Assembly: GCA_016715115.1 (NCBI GenBank)
Contig: JADKBM010000016.1
Location: 186,001 to 250,000 of the forward strand
From: Acidobacteriota bacterium
GTDB taxonomy: Bacteria; Acidobacteriota; Blastocatellia; Pyrinomonadales; Pyrinomonadaceae
Direction: 5' to 3'
Length of the DNA stretch: 64,000 nucleotides
Position numbers and translations under genes: made by a program. The notes below the pieces were generated by a model. It made no database searches, had not been told where the DNA came from, and saw only the letters and a list, made by a program, of their open reading frames with translations. Shown in pieces: positions 26,384-36,215 of the stretch (the first letter of the stretch is position 1; each line of letters begins with the position of its first letter).

Positions 26384-27594
26384 TGAATCCGACGACGCGT
26401 TACACGGCGACCGACATGCTCGGGTCCCCGCGCGTGATCACCGACAGCGAGGGGAACGTCATCGCGCGCCGCGATTTCAAACCCTTCGGCGAAGAGATCA
26501 CCGACAACACCGGCGAGCGCACAACAACCGCCAAATACGGCGCCGCCGACAACCTCCGCCAGAAATTCACCACCTACCAACGCGACGAAGAAACCGGCCT
26601 CGATTTCGCCGAAGCCCGGATGTACGAAAACCGCCACGGCCGGTTCACTGCCGTCGATCCGTTGCTCGCAAGTGGAAAAGCCAAGAATCCGCGGACTTTC
26701 AATCGGTTTGTTTATTGCGGGAGTAATCCTGTAACGTGCTCTGATCCGTTGGGCCTGGATTGGATCTTGGAAGAGCGGGTCGAAAAACAAAGAGTCAAAA
26801 TCGGCAAGAAGTACAAAACCGTTGAGCGAAAATTCCTTGTACCAGTATACGTCGACAAATCCGATGTTGTGGGGATTCCCCGAATCGAACCCGGTGTTTA
26901 TCAGGACTCTTCATCAGGAGGATATTGGGCGCTTCATCCTACGAGTAATGTCCAGTCACCTATCTACAACTCAATGGCGGAGGCAAAGGCGGCATTTGAT
27001 CGATGGGTGAATGGCCCATCGATCGGACCAACGAATCAGGGTGAATCGAGTAACGTACGTCCTGGGTTTCTTCTGTTTGAATTTCTCACTGGCACGGGCG
27101 AGGAACAACGCTTCTTTGGCCCAAACAGTAGTATCACAAACGGAATGAAAACATCGCCACAGCTATCCTCCGACCGAAATCGGTTCAGCGAAAATGCATG
27201 CAATCGTTCGGGATTTCAGTACGACCGTACCCGGAGTGAAGGTCAATTCGGCGTCACCGGTCGTGGTACGATTGATCGGTTTCTTCCTGGAATTCAGGGC
27301 AATGGTTCCGATAGCCATTTGAGGGCAACCGTCGACCTAAGCGAGTCTCGTAATTTCGTCGGATCGTTTCGCATTAGAATCGCAGAATTGGACCCGAACA
27401 CTCGTTTAACGACATTCACGGTAAGCAATGAGACAGGCGCGTACTCAACGTTTTATCATCTTCTGAGTGATCGGAACGTAAATACTTCGCCGTTGGGTAA
27501 TTTTGGAGGCTATCGGAGCAATTCCCGGGCGTCATTGTCTACCATCAGACAGACTATAATGTGGAGTGAACGCAATCCCTGTGGATTTAGATAG
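26311..27594 (+). CDS. RHS type A module with C-terminal toxin
   Basis: Residues 1-150 are the end of the RHS barrel: NPTTRYTATDMLGSPRVITD, FKPFGEEIT, GLDFAEARMYENRHGRF, DPLGLD. The start is an artefactual TTG; no N-terminal half exists. The 270-residue tip begins at DWILEERVEKQRVKIGKK and contains GTGEEQRFFGPNSSITNGMK and FVGSFRIRIAELDP. I recall GTGPEQR-type ends from other RHS toxins but know no activity. A lipoprotein gene follows 15 nt downstream, so the target may be in the periplasm. Confidence 0.7.
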   Translation: MVRNAKICTSTLGGFATNSTAAPPVNPTTRYTATDMLGSPRVITDSEGNVIARRDFKPFGEEITDNTGERTTTAKYGAADNLRQKFTTYQRDEETGLDFAEARMYENRHGRFTAVDPLLASGKAKNPRTFNRFVYCGSNPVTCSDPLGLDWILEERVEKQRVKIGKKYKTVERKFLVPVYVDKSDVVGIPRIEPGVYQDSSSGGYWALHPTSNVQSPIYNSMAEAKAAFDRWVNGPSIGPTNQGESSNVRPGFLLFEFLTGTGEEQRFFGPNSSITNGMKTSPQLSSDRNRFSENACNRSGFQYDRTRSEGQFGVTGRGTIDRFLPGIQGNGSDSHLRATVDLSESRNFVGSFRIRIAELDPNTRLTTFTVSNETGAYSTFYHLLSDRNVNTSPLGNFGGYRSNSRASLSTIRQTIMWSERNPCGFR

Positions 27595-27609
27595 AGAACT
27601 AGCATTACC

Positions 27610-28098
27610 ATGAAACTGCGGCCAATATCGAACGCGACTTTAAGGCTCTGTATGGCACTGACCGTGACTTTGCTTAGCTCCTGTGGCGGCGGTTACCGGC
27701 CGGTTAAGGGCAATTTAAGCGAATCCGAACTCATCGGTAGATGGATGGTCAAGGCCGAGAGCGAATTCTACCTTAGAAGCAATAAGATCGGTTCGCCCGA
27801 TCGGAACCCCGTACTCGTCTTGGAAGGCAATCACGAGTATCGTCTCGACGACATTCCGCTTTGCTGGGCGCGATTTGAAGAATGCGGCGAAGGAGTTGAA
27901 TCGTTCAGAGGTAAATGGAATCTACATAGAGGCCCGGGCAATCAGATCTGGCTCGATCTAATTGATATGGGTAGCGGAAGTCCGAGACTCATAACGATCC
28001 CGTTGGCGCGGCAAAGCGGCGTTCTATTGGCGGTGTTTACTTTTGGTGATCCCGACAGTGGACGGACCATTTTCCTTCAACGCTTAGAAACGCCATAA
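27610..28098 (+). CDS. lipoprotein, putative immunity to the preceding RHS toxin
   Basis: 162 residues. A signal peptide ends in the lipobox LLSSC (about residue 26), and the mature domain includes ELIGRWMVKAESEFYL and NPVLVLEGNHEYRLDDIP. A membrane-anchored periplasmic protein is what one expects as an antidote to an envelope-acting toxin. It lies tightly between two RHS modules on the same strand. The function is inferred from context. Confidence 0.6.
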   Translation: MKLRPISNATLRLCMALTVTLLSSCGGGYRPVKGNLSESELIGRWMVKAESEFYLRSNKIGSPDRNPVLVLEGNHEYRLDDIPLCWARFEECGEGVESFRGKWNLHRGPGNQIWLDLIDMGSGSPRLITIPLARQSGVLLAVFTFGDPDSGRTIFLQRLETP

Positions 28099-28105
28099 CG
28101 CCAAC

Positions 28106-30062
28106 TGGGAATCGGGTGGGATCGAGCGGATGAAGCTCGGGAACAACCGCTGGGAGACGGCGCGCGTTCAACGAGCGTGCGCAGCTGACCGAGATCGGAA
28201 TCGGCGTCGGTGTGAGCGACAACAGCGTCTGGAAGCTCGAATACAAATACGGCGAGCTTGAATCGGGATCGGTCAACGCGAGCAAGAACACGGGCAATAT
28301 CGCCCGGTCGGTGACGACGCTCGCGGGCGTCGCGAATCCGATCGTCCAGAACTACAAATACGATCCCCTTTATCGTTTGACCGAAGCGGGAGAAACCGCC
28401 GGCGCGGCGCAGAACTGGATCCAGAACTTCGGCTACGACCGGTTCGGCAACAGGACGGCGTTCAGCCAGACTCTCAACAAGACATCGGGCGCGGTCCAGA
28501 CGACCGCAACTCCTTTGATCGATCAGGCGACAAACCGGTTTGTCACGACGAATCAGAACTTCCGCTACGACAAGAACGGCAATCTGACAACCGACGGCGA
28601 CAACCGCGGGGTCGTTTTCAACGGCGAGAACAAGCAGTACGAGGTAAAAAATGCCTCGGGCCAGACGATCGGGCGATACCTTTATGATGGCGAGGGAAAG
28701 CGGGTCAAGAAGATCACGTGGAACTCGCAGGGTGCATCCGAGACCACGATCTTTGTCTATTCTGCCGGAAAGCTGGTCGCGGAATACTCGGACACGCAGG
28801 TTCCGGTTCCGAACAAGACGACCCGTTATCTGACCGAAGACCATCTCGGCACGCCGCGCGTGATCACCGACAGCGAAGGCAATGTCATCTCCCGGCGAGA
28901 CTTTCTCCCATTCGGCGAAGAGATCACCCCCGACATCGGCTCCCGCGCCTCGGTCGCCGCCTACCAGCCGGCAAACGACAACGTCAAACAGAAATTCACC
29001 GGCTATCAAAAAGACGACGAAGCAGGATTGGACTTCGCCGAAGCGAGGATGTACGAAAACCGCCACGGCAGATTCACTGCCGTCGATCCATTACTTGCCA
29101 GCGGCAAATCAGCGAATCCGCAGACTTTCAATCGGTTTGTGTATTGCGTCAATTCGCCATTGGGTTGCGTCGACCCAACGGGCCTAGACGGCGAACGGCG
29201 GTGGTACTCGACAACCAATCCGGACCTTCTCAAGGAAAAGTGCGACAACCGCTGCACGACCTATTATCAAGCGTTCGAGGAGTCGCCCGGAGAGAAATGG
29301 AACGACGTGAGTTTCGAAAACGGGGTTTATCATGTTATCAGCGGATCCCGAATTGGCACACAATACCTTTATGCAGACGGAACGAGTGACGGCGGATCCC
29401 GTGCGCGATGGTTCGACGAATGGGCCTCTTTCACACAAGCCACGCGCGATTACTGTCGAATTGATCCAAAATGTATCGGAGTACGCGACCCGGAATTTGC
29501 AGCACGTGCAGGCGATGCGATGTGGTCCGGTGCAGCTGTTTACAACGGCTTTGCCGGAACGTACAATCTCGGAGCATGGGGCGCGAATTCGGCGTCCGGC
29601 GGCGACAGAATTCCGTACGCTCCGATTCTGTCGCCTGATGAAAACACATCGGGCGCCGGAAAGTTTTTCTACTACGGCACGAACGGCGCGATGTTGGTGA
29701 ACGGCGGCGCCAATGTGGTTCGGTCATTGGCGAATTTGAGGAGCATATCGTTGTATCGAGCGATTTCCGCCTCCGAACTCAGAGACATTGCCGTAAACGG
29801 TTTGAGAACAAAGCGCGGTGGGTATGAGTCCGTCAAACTATTCGCCACTTCAGTTGATGATGCAACCCGTTTTGGTAGAAACAATTTCCGGCTTGATAAA
29901 ATCCCGAATTTTGTTTTGGAGGTAAGGGTACCATCGCGAGTATTCAAGATGAGCGAGAAGCTTCCAATGGATGGCATGAAGGCTGTTGCCATTCCGGCTA
30001 ATCAGCTACGCAGAGCGCAGGCACGGCGTGTTTTTATGGCAAGCCCGCTTTCCGGGAACTAG
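28106..30062 (+). CDS. RHS type A module with ART-like C-terminal toxin
   Basis: The longest plus-array module. YD repeats begin at 28106 (GGIERMKLGNNRW), shift frame once near 28155 because of an extra C, then run open from 28212 to the stop. The core includes ENRHGRF and DPTGLD. The tip of 280 residues ends in a domain starting ISLYRAISASELRDIAVNG. It continues with KLFATSVDDATRFGRNN and DGMKAVAIPANQL. This layout resembles ADP-ribosyltransferase-like RHS toxins, but that is an inference from pattern, not a proven match. The partner is the EF-Tu-domain-like protein 27 nt downstream. Confidence 0.65.
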
Positions 30063-30088
30063 TTATCTCCTTCGGGAATTTGTTTCTT

Positions 30089-30394
30089 ATGATAATTGCA
30101 ACTTCGAGAATCAAACTGAACAAGCTTCGAAAGACTCCTTTCATCAGTGGTTACAGGCCCGTTTTTGATTTCGGTGGCGAGTATATGACGAGCGGAATGA
30201 TTGATCTTCTTGACCGGGACTCGATGAAACCAGGTGATGAAGCTCTCGTTTCAATTCGATTCTTGGATGAGAGCATAGATTACTTAGGGGTCGGAATAGG
30301 CTCGACGTTTCAGTTCGGTGAAGGCGACAAGCCATTTGGGCATGGAGAAATCTTGGAATTACGATCGGTTTCGGACAAATCTAACGAAGATTGA
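30089..30394 (+). CDS. EF-Tu C-terminal-domain-like protein, putative immunity
   Basis: A 101-residue protein from the ATG at 30089. It follows the outline of the EF-Tu domain 3 barrel: KTPFISGYRPVFDF at the start, GMIDLLDRDSMKPGDEALV in the middle, FGEGDKPFGHGEILEL at the end. GTP-binding and domain 2 parts are absent, so it cannot act in translation. It sits 26 nt behind an ART-like RHS toxin. It may bind the toxin directly, or mimic the toxin's target as a decoy; both are inferences. Confidence 0.6.
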   Translation: MIIATSRIKLNKLRKTPFISGYRPVFDFGGEYMTSGMIDLLDRDSMKPGDEALVSIRFLDESIDYLGVGIGSTFQFGEGDKPFGHGEILELRSVSDKSNED

Positions 30395-30421
30395 TGCGCC
30401 CCCGCGCAATGTCCTCGCTGA

Positions 30422-32008
30422 CGTGCGGAATACGACCGGTTCGGCAACCGGACGCAGTTCGCGAACTTTGCCGGAACGACGCAGATCGTCAATGACAACA
30501 AATCGTTCCCGCAGATCGATCCGGCGACGAACCGGTTCAACCCGAATCAGGGCTACGGCTACGATAAAAACGGCAATCTGATCGCGAATGCCGACGGGCT
30601 GAGCGTCGTTTTCAACGGCGAGAACAAGCAGTCGTTGGTGCTCGACCAGAACAACCAACCGATCGGGCGCTACTTTTACGACGGCGAGGGTCGCAGGGTC
30701 AAGAAGGTCACCGATCTTGAAACGACCGTGTTCGTGTACGACGCGAGCGGCAAACTGATCGCCGAATACTCGAACCAGACGCCCGAGAATCCGAACACGA
30801 GCTATGTCGCGACCGACACCCTGCTGAGCGTCAGGCTGGTGACGGACCGGAGCGGGAATGTCGTCTCACGCCGCGACTTCAAGCCGTTCGGCGAGGACCT
30901 TGCCGCCGACCAGACGTTCAGGAAAACGACCGACAAATACTCGACTGCAACCCAGGACAAGGTCCGCCAACGCTTCACCGGATACCTGAAAGACATCGAA
31001 ACGGGCCTCGACTTCGCCGAAGCGAGGATGTACGAAAACCGCCACGGCCGGTTCACCGCGGTCGATCCTTTGCTCGCAAGCGGCAAATCAGCGAATCCCC
31101 AGACCTTCAACCGCTACACCTACGTGATGAACAGCCCGCTGGTCAATACCGACCCGACGGGTTTGCAGAACAACCAGATTCCTGACGAAGGTGGAACAAT
31201 CGACGGCGGAACCTCTCGGGCCTGCGAGTTCTTTGGTTTTGCTTGCCGTGCGATGAGGTGGGTGAGTAACACAATTTCTTGGAACGGTGAAACGGCAAGA
31301 ACTGGCTCATGGGAATTGGCAACGTTGGCGGTAAGGTATCGTTCATATACATCGGGAGGTGACGATTCTTGGGAAACCGATTCCACCCCGACACCCATTC
31401 GATTTGGATTCCAACAAGTTGTGAACAGCACAACGGAAGCGCAATTCGATGCGCTTAATCGGACGATGGAAGACGTAGACGCTAAAATACAATGGGTTCC
31501 AGTTCTAAGTAGTATCTATAATGCTCAAAAGTCCGGGCTTTTGGCAGAACAAGGGCGGGGGAGTTACGGCAGATTCGCCGTTGACACCGTTCTTCTTGGC
31601 GTAGACGTAGTGACAGCACCGACGGGGAGCAAGGGACAATCGGCCAAAAGTATTGCCTTGGGTCTGGAGACCCTTGGGGAACGCTTTGTTGTTAAGGAAC
31701 TTGCGGAATCGACTTCAGCTAGCGTTGCAAAAAACTGGGCTAGTAACGGAATTACCCGGCGGACGGTAACAAACAACTTTGGTCGCGCATTTAACCAGGC
31801 TGCGTCTCGGTCTGATCAAATATATTTTGCGCTAGACGGCCTAATTGATGATATTCCCGGAGCCCTGGACAAAGGGAGGAGATTCGGCTTCGATGTGCGG
31901 CGCCGTAATGTCACAAATGCCGAGCTCTATACAATCGCGTCCAATCCAAGCCTGTTGCAAAAAACAACTTTCTTCGTCAATAATCGTCGGGTCGCTTCGC
32001 CTTTTTGA
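30422..32008 (+). CDS. RHS type A module with C-terminal toxin (copy 2 of the 25850 tip)
   Basis: Open from 30422 after an in-frame TGA, without a credible start. YD repeats (YDRFGNRTQFANFAG, GYGYDKNGNLIANADG) lead into the core FKPFGEDLA, ENRHGRF and DPTGLQ. From 31211 it is the duplicated toxin tip ending NRRVASPF, differing from copy 1 by one residue (N to S). Unlike copy 1, the core here is undamaged, so this could be the functional copy. Activity is unknown. Confidence 0.7.
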   Translation, partial: RAEYDRFGNRTQFANFAGTTQIVNDNKSFPQIDPATNRFNPNQGYGYDKNGNLIANADGLSVVFNGENKQSLVLDQNNQPIGRYFYDGEGRRVKKVTDLETTVFVYDASGKLIAEYSNQTPENPNTSYVATDTLLSVRLVTDRSGNVVSRRDFKPFGEDLAADQTFRKTTDKYSTATQDKVRQRFTGYLKDIETGLDFAEARMYENRHGRFTAVDPLLASGKSANPQTFNRYTYVMNSPLVNTDPTGLQNNQIPDEGGTIDGGTSRACEFFGFACRAMRWVSNTISWNGETARTGSWELATLAVRYRSYTSGGDDSWETDSTPTPIRFGFQQVVNSTTEAQFDALNRTMEDVDAKIQWVPVLSSIYNAQKSGLLAEQGRGSYGRFAVDTVLLGVDVVTAPTGSKGQSAKSIALGLETLGERFVVKELAESTSASVAKNWASNGITRRTVTNNFGRAFNQAASRSDQIYFALDGLIDDIPGALDKGRRFGFDVRRRNVTNAELYTIASNPSLLQKTTFFVNNRRVASPF

Positions 32009-32541
32009 AAGGCCAACAGCGTTTTGATTGAAAATAATGAAAATTGAGGAAGATATTAGAGAAGTACCGCAAAATTGGAAATTAGTGTTGAACCATTATT
32101 ATGGTCTCGCCGCTGAGGGCAAGGATGTACTCCCGATTTTTGAATTGTTTGACTATCTGTTGCGGAACGGTCGACTTGACGGGTGCCATCCGCTTTCCTT
32201 TTCGCATTGTGTCAGTTTCTCTCGGACGAGCAGCTATGAGGTTTCTCGAACGATGCCATCAGTAGCCGTACAATATCTCGGGAACAGGAGATTTCGAGTC
32301 TTCTACGTCGAGGCGGAAACCAAGGGTTTTTCCGAAAAACGGTATGACTGTTCTGAAGCGGAAGTCTATGGATTAGTTGAGTCAATGACACTTCGCTTAG
32401 AAATCGATGAGCGATCGCGAAAGCAACCCGACTCTAATCTGTGATATCGGGAAACCCTTTTTCTCCCTTTGGTTCGAAACGCGAAAATATGCACGTCGAC
32501 CCTTGGTGGATTTGCGACCAACTCGACCGCCGCGCCGCCCG
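31211..32541 (+). repeat. 1.33-kb direct duplication, copy 2
   Basis: Offset of 6,158 bp from copy 1 at 25053-26383. The identity ends where the next module's core sequence begins to diverge. Confidence 0.9.
32037..32444 (+). CDS. putative immunity protein (copy 2)
   Basis: Identical in sequence to the 135-residue product at 25879-26286, and placed identically 29 nt after its toxin. See copy 1 for what is visible in the protein. Confidence 0.6.
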   Translation: MKIEEDIREVPQNWKLVLNHYYGLAAEGKDVLPIFELFDYLLRNGRLDGCHPLSFSHCVSFSRTSSYEVSRTMPSVAVQYLGNRRFRVFYVEAETKGFSEKRYDCSEAEVYGLVESMTLRLEIDERSRKQPDSNL

Positions 32542-33659
32542 AGAATCCGACGACGCGTTACACGGCAACGGATATGTTGGGATCGCCAAGAGTGATCACG
32601 GACAGCGAAGGCAACGTCATCGCGCGCCGCGATTTCAAACCCTTCGGCGAAGAGATCACCAGCAACACCGGCGAACGTACAATCACAGCAAAATACGGCG
32701 CCGCCGACAACCTCCGCCAGAAATTCACCACCTACCAACGCGACGAAGAAACCGGACTCGATTTCGCCGAAGCGCGGATGTATCAGAACAAACACGGCCG
32801 ATTCACCGCGGTCGATCCGCTGCTGGCATCGGGCAAGAGGGCGAATCCGCAGACTTTCAATCGGTTTGTTTATGTGCTCAACTGTCCGCTTGTGCTGGCC
32901 GATCCGGATGGGCAACAGGCGGCCACCGGATCGAAAAGACGAGTTGTCGATGTGTACGTATTACTGAATCGCGGAGAACGTCGAGGAACGCGCAGTCTCG
33001 ACGGACTTGCTCAGCGCCGGAACGTCAACGTGTATTACATCAAGGAGAATGAATTTGGAACCCAAAAGATATTTAAATCCTTGCAAGATCCAACTAGGAA
33101 TGTCGTAATAGTCACGCACTCCTGGGGCGGCAAAGGCCAAGGGATATGGCTCGGTGAGAGAGTAACGAAGACGCCCTTGGGTAGCATTAACGAAGTACAA
33201 AGCCTCGGCTCACTTGGTATCACGACGCGGATACGTGACGAAAAGGGAAATGTTAGTTATCAGAACGAGTCAACGCCTATGATTGATAGTCAAAACGTGT
33301 TTATCGTTAGCTGTTGGCAAGGTCGCAACTTCCCGAGAGTACTTCAGTTTCTGAAAGGCGATAATTCAGAGATCTATTTCAATAACCCTTTGGGGCCAGA
33401 CAATTTGGGAAACAATGCTGGAACGCGGGTCACGACAGCGATGAATGCCGGCTACGAGATAACAAAGGCGCTGTCAAACGGTGATTCAATCGATACGGTG
33501 GTAAAGAAGGGTAACGCGGCGCTGTCGAAGGACCCGAAGGCGGCCGGGAACACCGATTATTTGGAGCGGGTGCCCGATTATGCGGTTTCCGTTGAAGTCA
33601 CCGATGTCGAAGTACTACCTGATGAAAAGAAACCAAAAAAGCCAGAAACCCCTGAATAA
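32469..33659 (+). CDS. RHS type A module with caspase-like C-terminal domain
   Basis: The core (TRYTATDMLGSPRVITD, GLDFAEARMYQNKHGRF, DPDGQQ) occupies the first 155 residues. The tip opens with VVDVYVLLNRGERRGTRSL. It contains VVIVTHSWGGKGQGIWLG and, further on, VFIVSCWQGRNFP. A histidine after a buried strand and a cysteine after another, both near glycines, is how caspase/CHAT-type peptidases place their dyad. The assignment is mine and unproven; a lipase-like reading of HSWGG is an alternative. The partner downstream is a lipoprotein. The start (TTG) is artefactual. Confidence 0.6.
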   Translation: MVRNAKICTSTLGGFATNSTAAPPENPTTRYTATDMLGSPRVITDSEGNVIARRDFKPFGEEITSNTGERTITAKYGAADNLRQKFTTYQRDEETGLDFAEARMYQNKHGRFTAVDPLLASGKRANPQTFNRFVYVLNCPLVLADPDGQQAATGSKRRVVDVYVLLNRGERRGTRSLDGLAQRRNVNVYYIKENEFGTQKIFKSLQDPTRNVVIVTHSWGGKGQGIWLGERVTKTPLGSINEVQSLGSLGITTRIRDEKGNVSYQNESTPMIDSQNVFIVSCWQGRNFPRVLQFLKGDNSEIYFNNPLGPDNLGNNAGTRVTTAMNAGYEITKALSNGDSIDTVVKKGNAALSKDPKAAGNTDYLERVPDYAVSVEVTDVEVLPDEKKPKKPETPE

Positions 33660-33676
33660 TATAGAGGAAACACAAT

Positions 33677-34186
33677 ATGGATTGTACGAGAAATCATTGG
33701 ATTCTTATTGCTGTTCTCGCGGTTTCGGCATCGCTGGCGGCATGTTCCCAACGTGTTAGCGATGTAAGAATGAAAACTGAACAGCACGAGCTTACCAGTG
33801 TGGAGATTTGTCGTTATGTTTCCGGCAGGTGGATCGTGTACAATCCGCCAAGCAGTGTTGAAGACAAAGATTGTCAGCGGAAACGATGCGGCCCGATTGT
33901 TGGTTTGCTTGAGTTGACGTGCAGCGGCGACACCGTGTCCGGCAAAATGCTACTCGGGATTAGTTCCCAGGAGGCGCAGCCGAATGAGTCTTGGGCGGAC
34001 GTATCAGCGGAACTCAAACGAGGTTCGGTCGCGCTACAGTTCTCGGATGATGAATGCATAATGCGACTTCTTTTAAATGATTTTGAAATGAATCAGTTGT
34101 CCGGTGAAATATCGTCCGAAAACTGCAGAGTCCTAGGTCGAGAGATTCGTTGGGACGGAAAGGTGGTCTTGGTAAGAACCAGATAA
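33677..34186 (+). CDS. lipoprotein, putative immunity to the caspase-like RHS toxin
   Basis: 169 residues, with AGAGGAAA 8-15 nt before the ATG. The signal peptide WILIAVLAVSASLAAC carries a clear lipobox. The mature part has several cysteines (DCQRKRCGP, LTCSGD, ENCRV), fitting an oxidised periplasmic domain. It lies 17 nt after the toxin stop. The immunity role is inferred from position. Confidence 0.6.
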   Translation: MDCTRNHWILIAVLAVSASLAACSQRVSDVRMKTEQHELTSVEICRYVSGRWIVYNPPSSVEDKDCQRKRCGPIVGLLELTCSGDTVSGKMLLGISSQEAQPNESWADVSAELKRGSVALQFSDDECIMRLLLNDFEMNQLSGEISSENCRVLGREIRWDGKVVLVRTR

Positions 34187-34239
34187 TCTCGACCGAGCTA
34201 AAGGGCAACATCGCGCGGTCGGTGATAACGTGTATAGTT

Positions 34240-35342
34240 TAATTCACCGGCTATCAGAAAGACGACGAAACCGGCCTCGACTTCGCCGAAGCCCGAATGT
34301 ACGAAAACCGCCACGGCCGCTTCACTGCCGTCGATCCTTTGCTCGCAAGCGGCAAATCAGCGAATCCGCAGACTTTCAATCGGTTTCTTTATGTGCAGAA
34401 TAGTCCGATTATCTCAACCGACCCAACCGGATTGTGCGGTGGGCCAATAATCCTTGTCCAAGAGAATGGAACCGGACGGCTTACACGGCGACCGATTCCA
34501 CAGGTCGGACTTGGTACAACAACGAAATCCCTGCAAATACAACGCTGAATTGGACCGTCTTGCCAGTCGGTTCCGATATTACAATTACGGATGTCACGAC
34601 AAACGCTCAATTTCGCATTTTCAATTATGGCGACGGTACTGTGGGTGGTATGGGCTGGTATCAGGTTAAGGCGCGCTCTCAGTTAGACTTCTTGACTTCA
34701 ACCCTAAGCAACAACACTTTGGGTGACGCACTTTGGAATCGAAGATTTCCAACCAGAGCTCCAACGATCAGTGTCTGGGATCGCGCGATGATGGATACCA
34801 TACAAAGAAGCGATAGCAGTGCATTTCCATCCCTTTCGCGATCGGTCACAAAAAGTCCCACTTGGCCAGTCCTAAACGGTATCCGTCGTGTAGCTCGACC
34901 CGACGCGATTTCGATTGGCGGCAGTGTGCCAATACCTTTTTGGAATCCCGGAGCAACAATAACGCTAACAAGTGAGGGAGACGTTATCGGGTCTCGGGAT
35001 TATAGCCCAATCAACCTTTCCAGCTATTCGAACGCACTAAGGAATATTCAGAACCCAAGCAAGTTCCTTTCGGGTTTCAGCACGAAAAACCTCGGAGGTG
35101 GAATAAGCCTAAACGCTAATTACATCCTAGACAACAACCGCTCTCGTGATGGGATCCGAGACTTCTTTCTCGGAAGCAGCGTGACGACTCAGGGATGTGC
35201 AAGAATATGTGCCGGAGTCACGAGAACCGGCTCTCGGACTTCTTTCAATGTTGGCTTTTCACCTGGTTCTGGTGGCAGCCTTACAATTGGAAACGGCACG
35301 TACTTGGGAAATCCAATAGAGTGGTTCAGGCCGAGAAATTGA
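34240..35342 (+). pseudogene. RHS type A module with unknown toxin, frameshifted at the core/tip junction
   Basis: The core is in one frame (FTGYQKDDETGLDFAEAR, ENRHGRF, DPTGLC) and runs out at about 34548. The tip continues in the adjacent frame from about 34434 (WANNPCPREWNRTAYTATD) for 300 residues. Restoring one base near 34430-34442 joins them exactly where an RHS core normally meets its tip. The tip is Ser/Asn/Gly-rich and looks beta-type (NLGGGISLNANYILDNN, NVGFSPGSGGSLTIG). I cannot assign it to a toxin family. Confidence 0.6.
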
Positions 35343-35354
35343 AAGGAGAAATTC

Positions 35355-35764
35355 ATGGTTGACATAAAGGTCTTGATTCTTGCATTCGGAATTCTTGCAA
35401 TCGTCTCTTGTTCCGGTCAAACGAATCCCGATGAGATTGACGCGACAGTTGCGCGATCTGAAATCTTGAAACGAGTCACTGCAATTTGCGCTGACATGCC
35501 AAAACCGGAGAGCTTTCGATTTATCAGAAAAGAACTTGGCGGAAATACCAACATGGCGGTATTGACGTTTTCTATATGTCCGACAAACGTATGGATGAAA
35601 TAAAGGCATTCTATGAAGATTGGGCAAGAAACGCCGGTTGGAGCTTTTTGGAGGAAAGCTTATCGGATGAAAGCCGATACGTTAAAGGAAACCAGTTTGT
35701 TGTGATTGAATTTCAACTGATGGGTGATTCAAATGTTGAGATCTCGTGTAAAGAAAGACGCTGA
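35355..35764 (+). pseudogene. lipoprotein, putative immunity, frameshifted
   Basis: AAAGGAGAA precedes the ATG. A lipoprotein signal (LILAFGILAIVSC) and MPKPESFRFIRKELGG are in the first frame. The protein goes on in the next frame as MSDKRMDEIKAFYEDWARNA to a stop at 35764. One missing base in the TTTT run near 35568 would restore a product of about 135 residues. It follows the RHS tip by 12 nt. Confidence 0.6.
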
Positions 35765-36215
35765 GAAGGATTCGGAGACAAAATGTCGAAAAAGGTCATC
35801 AGCACAAGCCTCGATGATCGTTCTGATCCTATTGACGGCGGCGTGTTTCAGAATTGATCCAATATACTTTGCAGATGACAAGAACCTTGCGGAGAAGAAG
35901 ATTGAGTATTTTCATGAATTGTACAACGATCAGAAGTTCGACGAAATGTATGATTTGTTATCGGTTCAGACAAAGCGTGTACTGACATTTGATAACTTCT
36001 CACAAGCATATGGGGATGTTCGACGGAATTTTGGAAAAGTCAGAAAAAGTACTCGAATTGAAGAAGGCGTGAAAGTTGAGGCCGCGTACCGCGTTGTTAG
36101 ACTTGTTTTTGAAACTGAGTTTGAGAAAGCAAGAGTTCGCGAGGAATTTGTTTGCCATGTTACCAAAGAAAATGCGGTCATTTACTTCATGGAGAAACCC
36201 GAAGTAATTCGATAG
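35724..36215 (+). CDS. lipoprotein of unknown function, possible second immunity gene
   Basis: The longest frame starts with GTG inside the preceding gene. A lipobox (MIVLILLTAAC) appears at about residue 41, preceded by a basic stretch (KCRKRSSAQAS), so the true start lies between 35724 and 35814. The mature region (EYFHELYNDQKFDEMYDLL, KSTRIEEGVKVEAAYRVV) resembles small NTF2-like or DUF4019-type domains in outline only. It overlaps the frameshifted lipoprotein and may share its operon. Confidence 0.5.
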   Translation: MIQMLRSRVKKDAEKDSETKCRKRSSAQASMIVLILLTAACFRIDPIYFADDKNLAEKKIEYFHELYNDQKFDEMYDLLSVQTKRVLTFDNFSQAYGDVRRNFGKVRKSTRIEEGVKVEAAYRVVRLVFETEFEKARVREEFVCHVTKENAVIYFMEKPEVIR

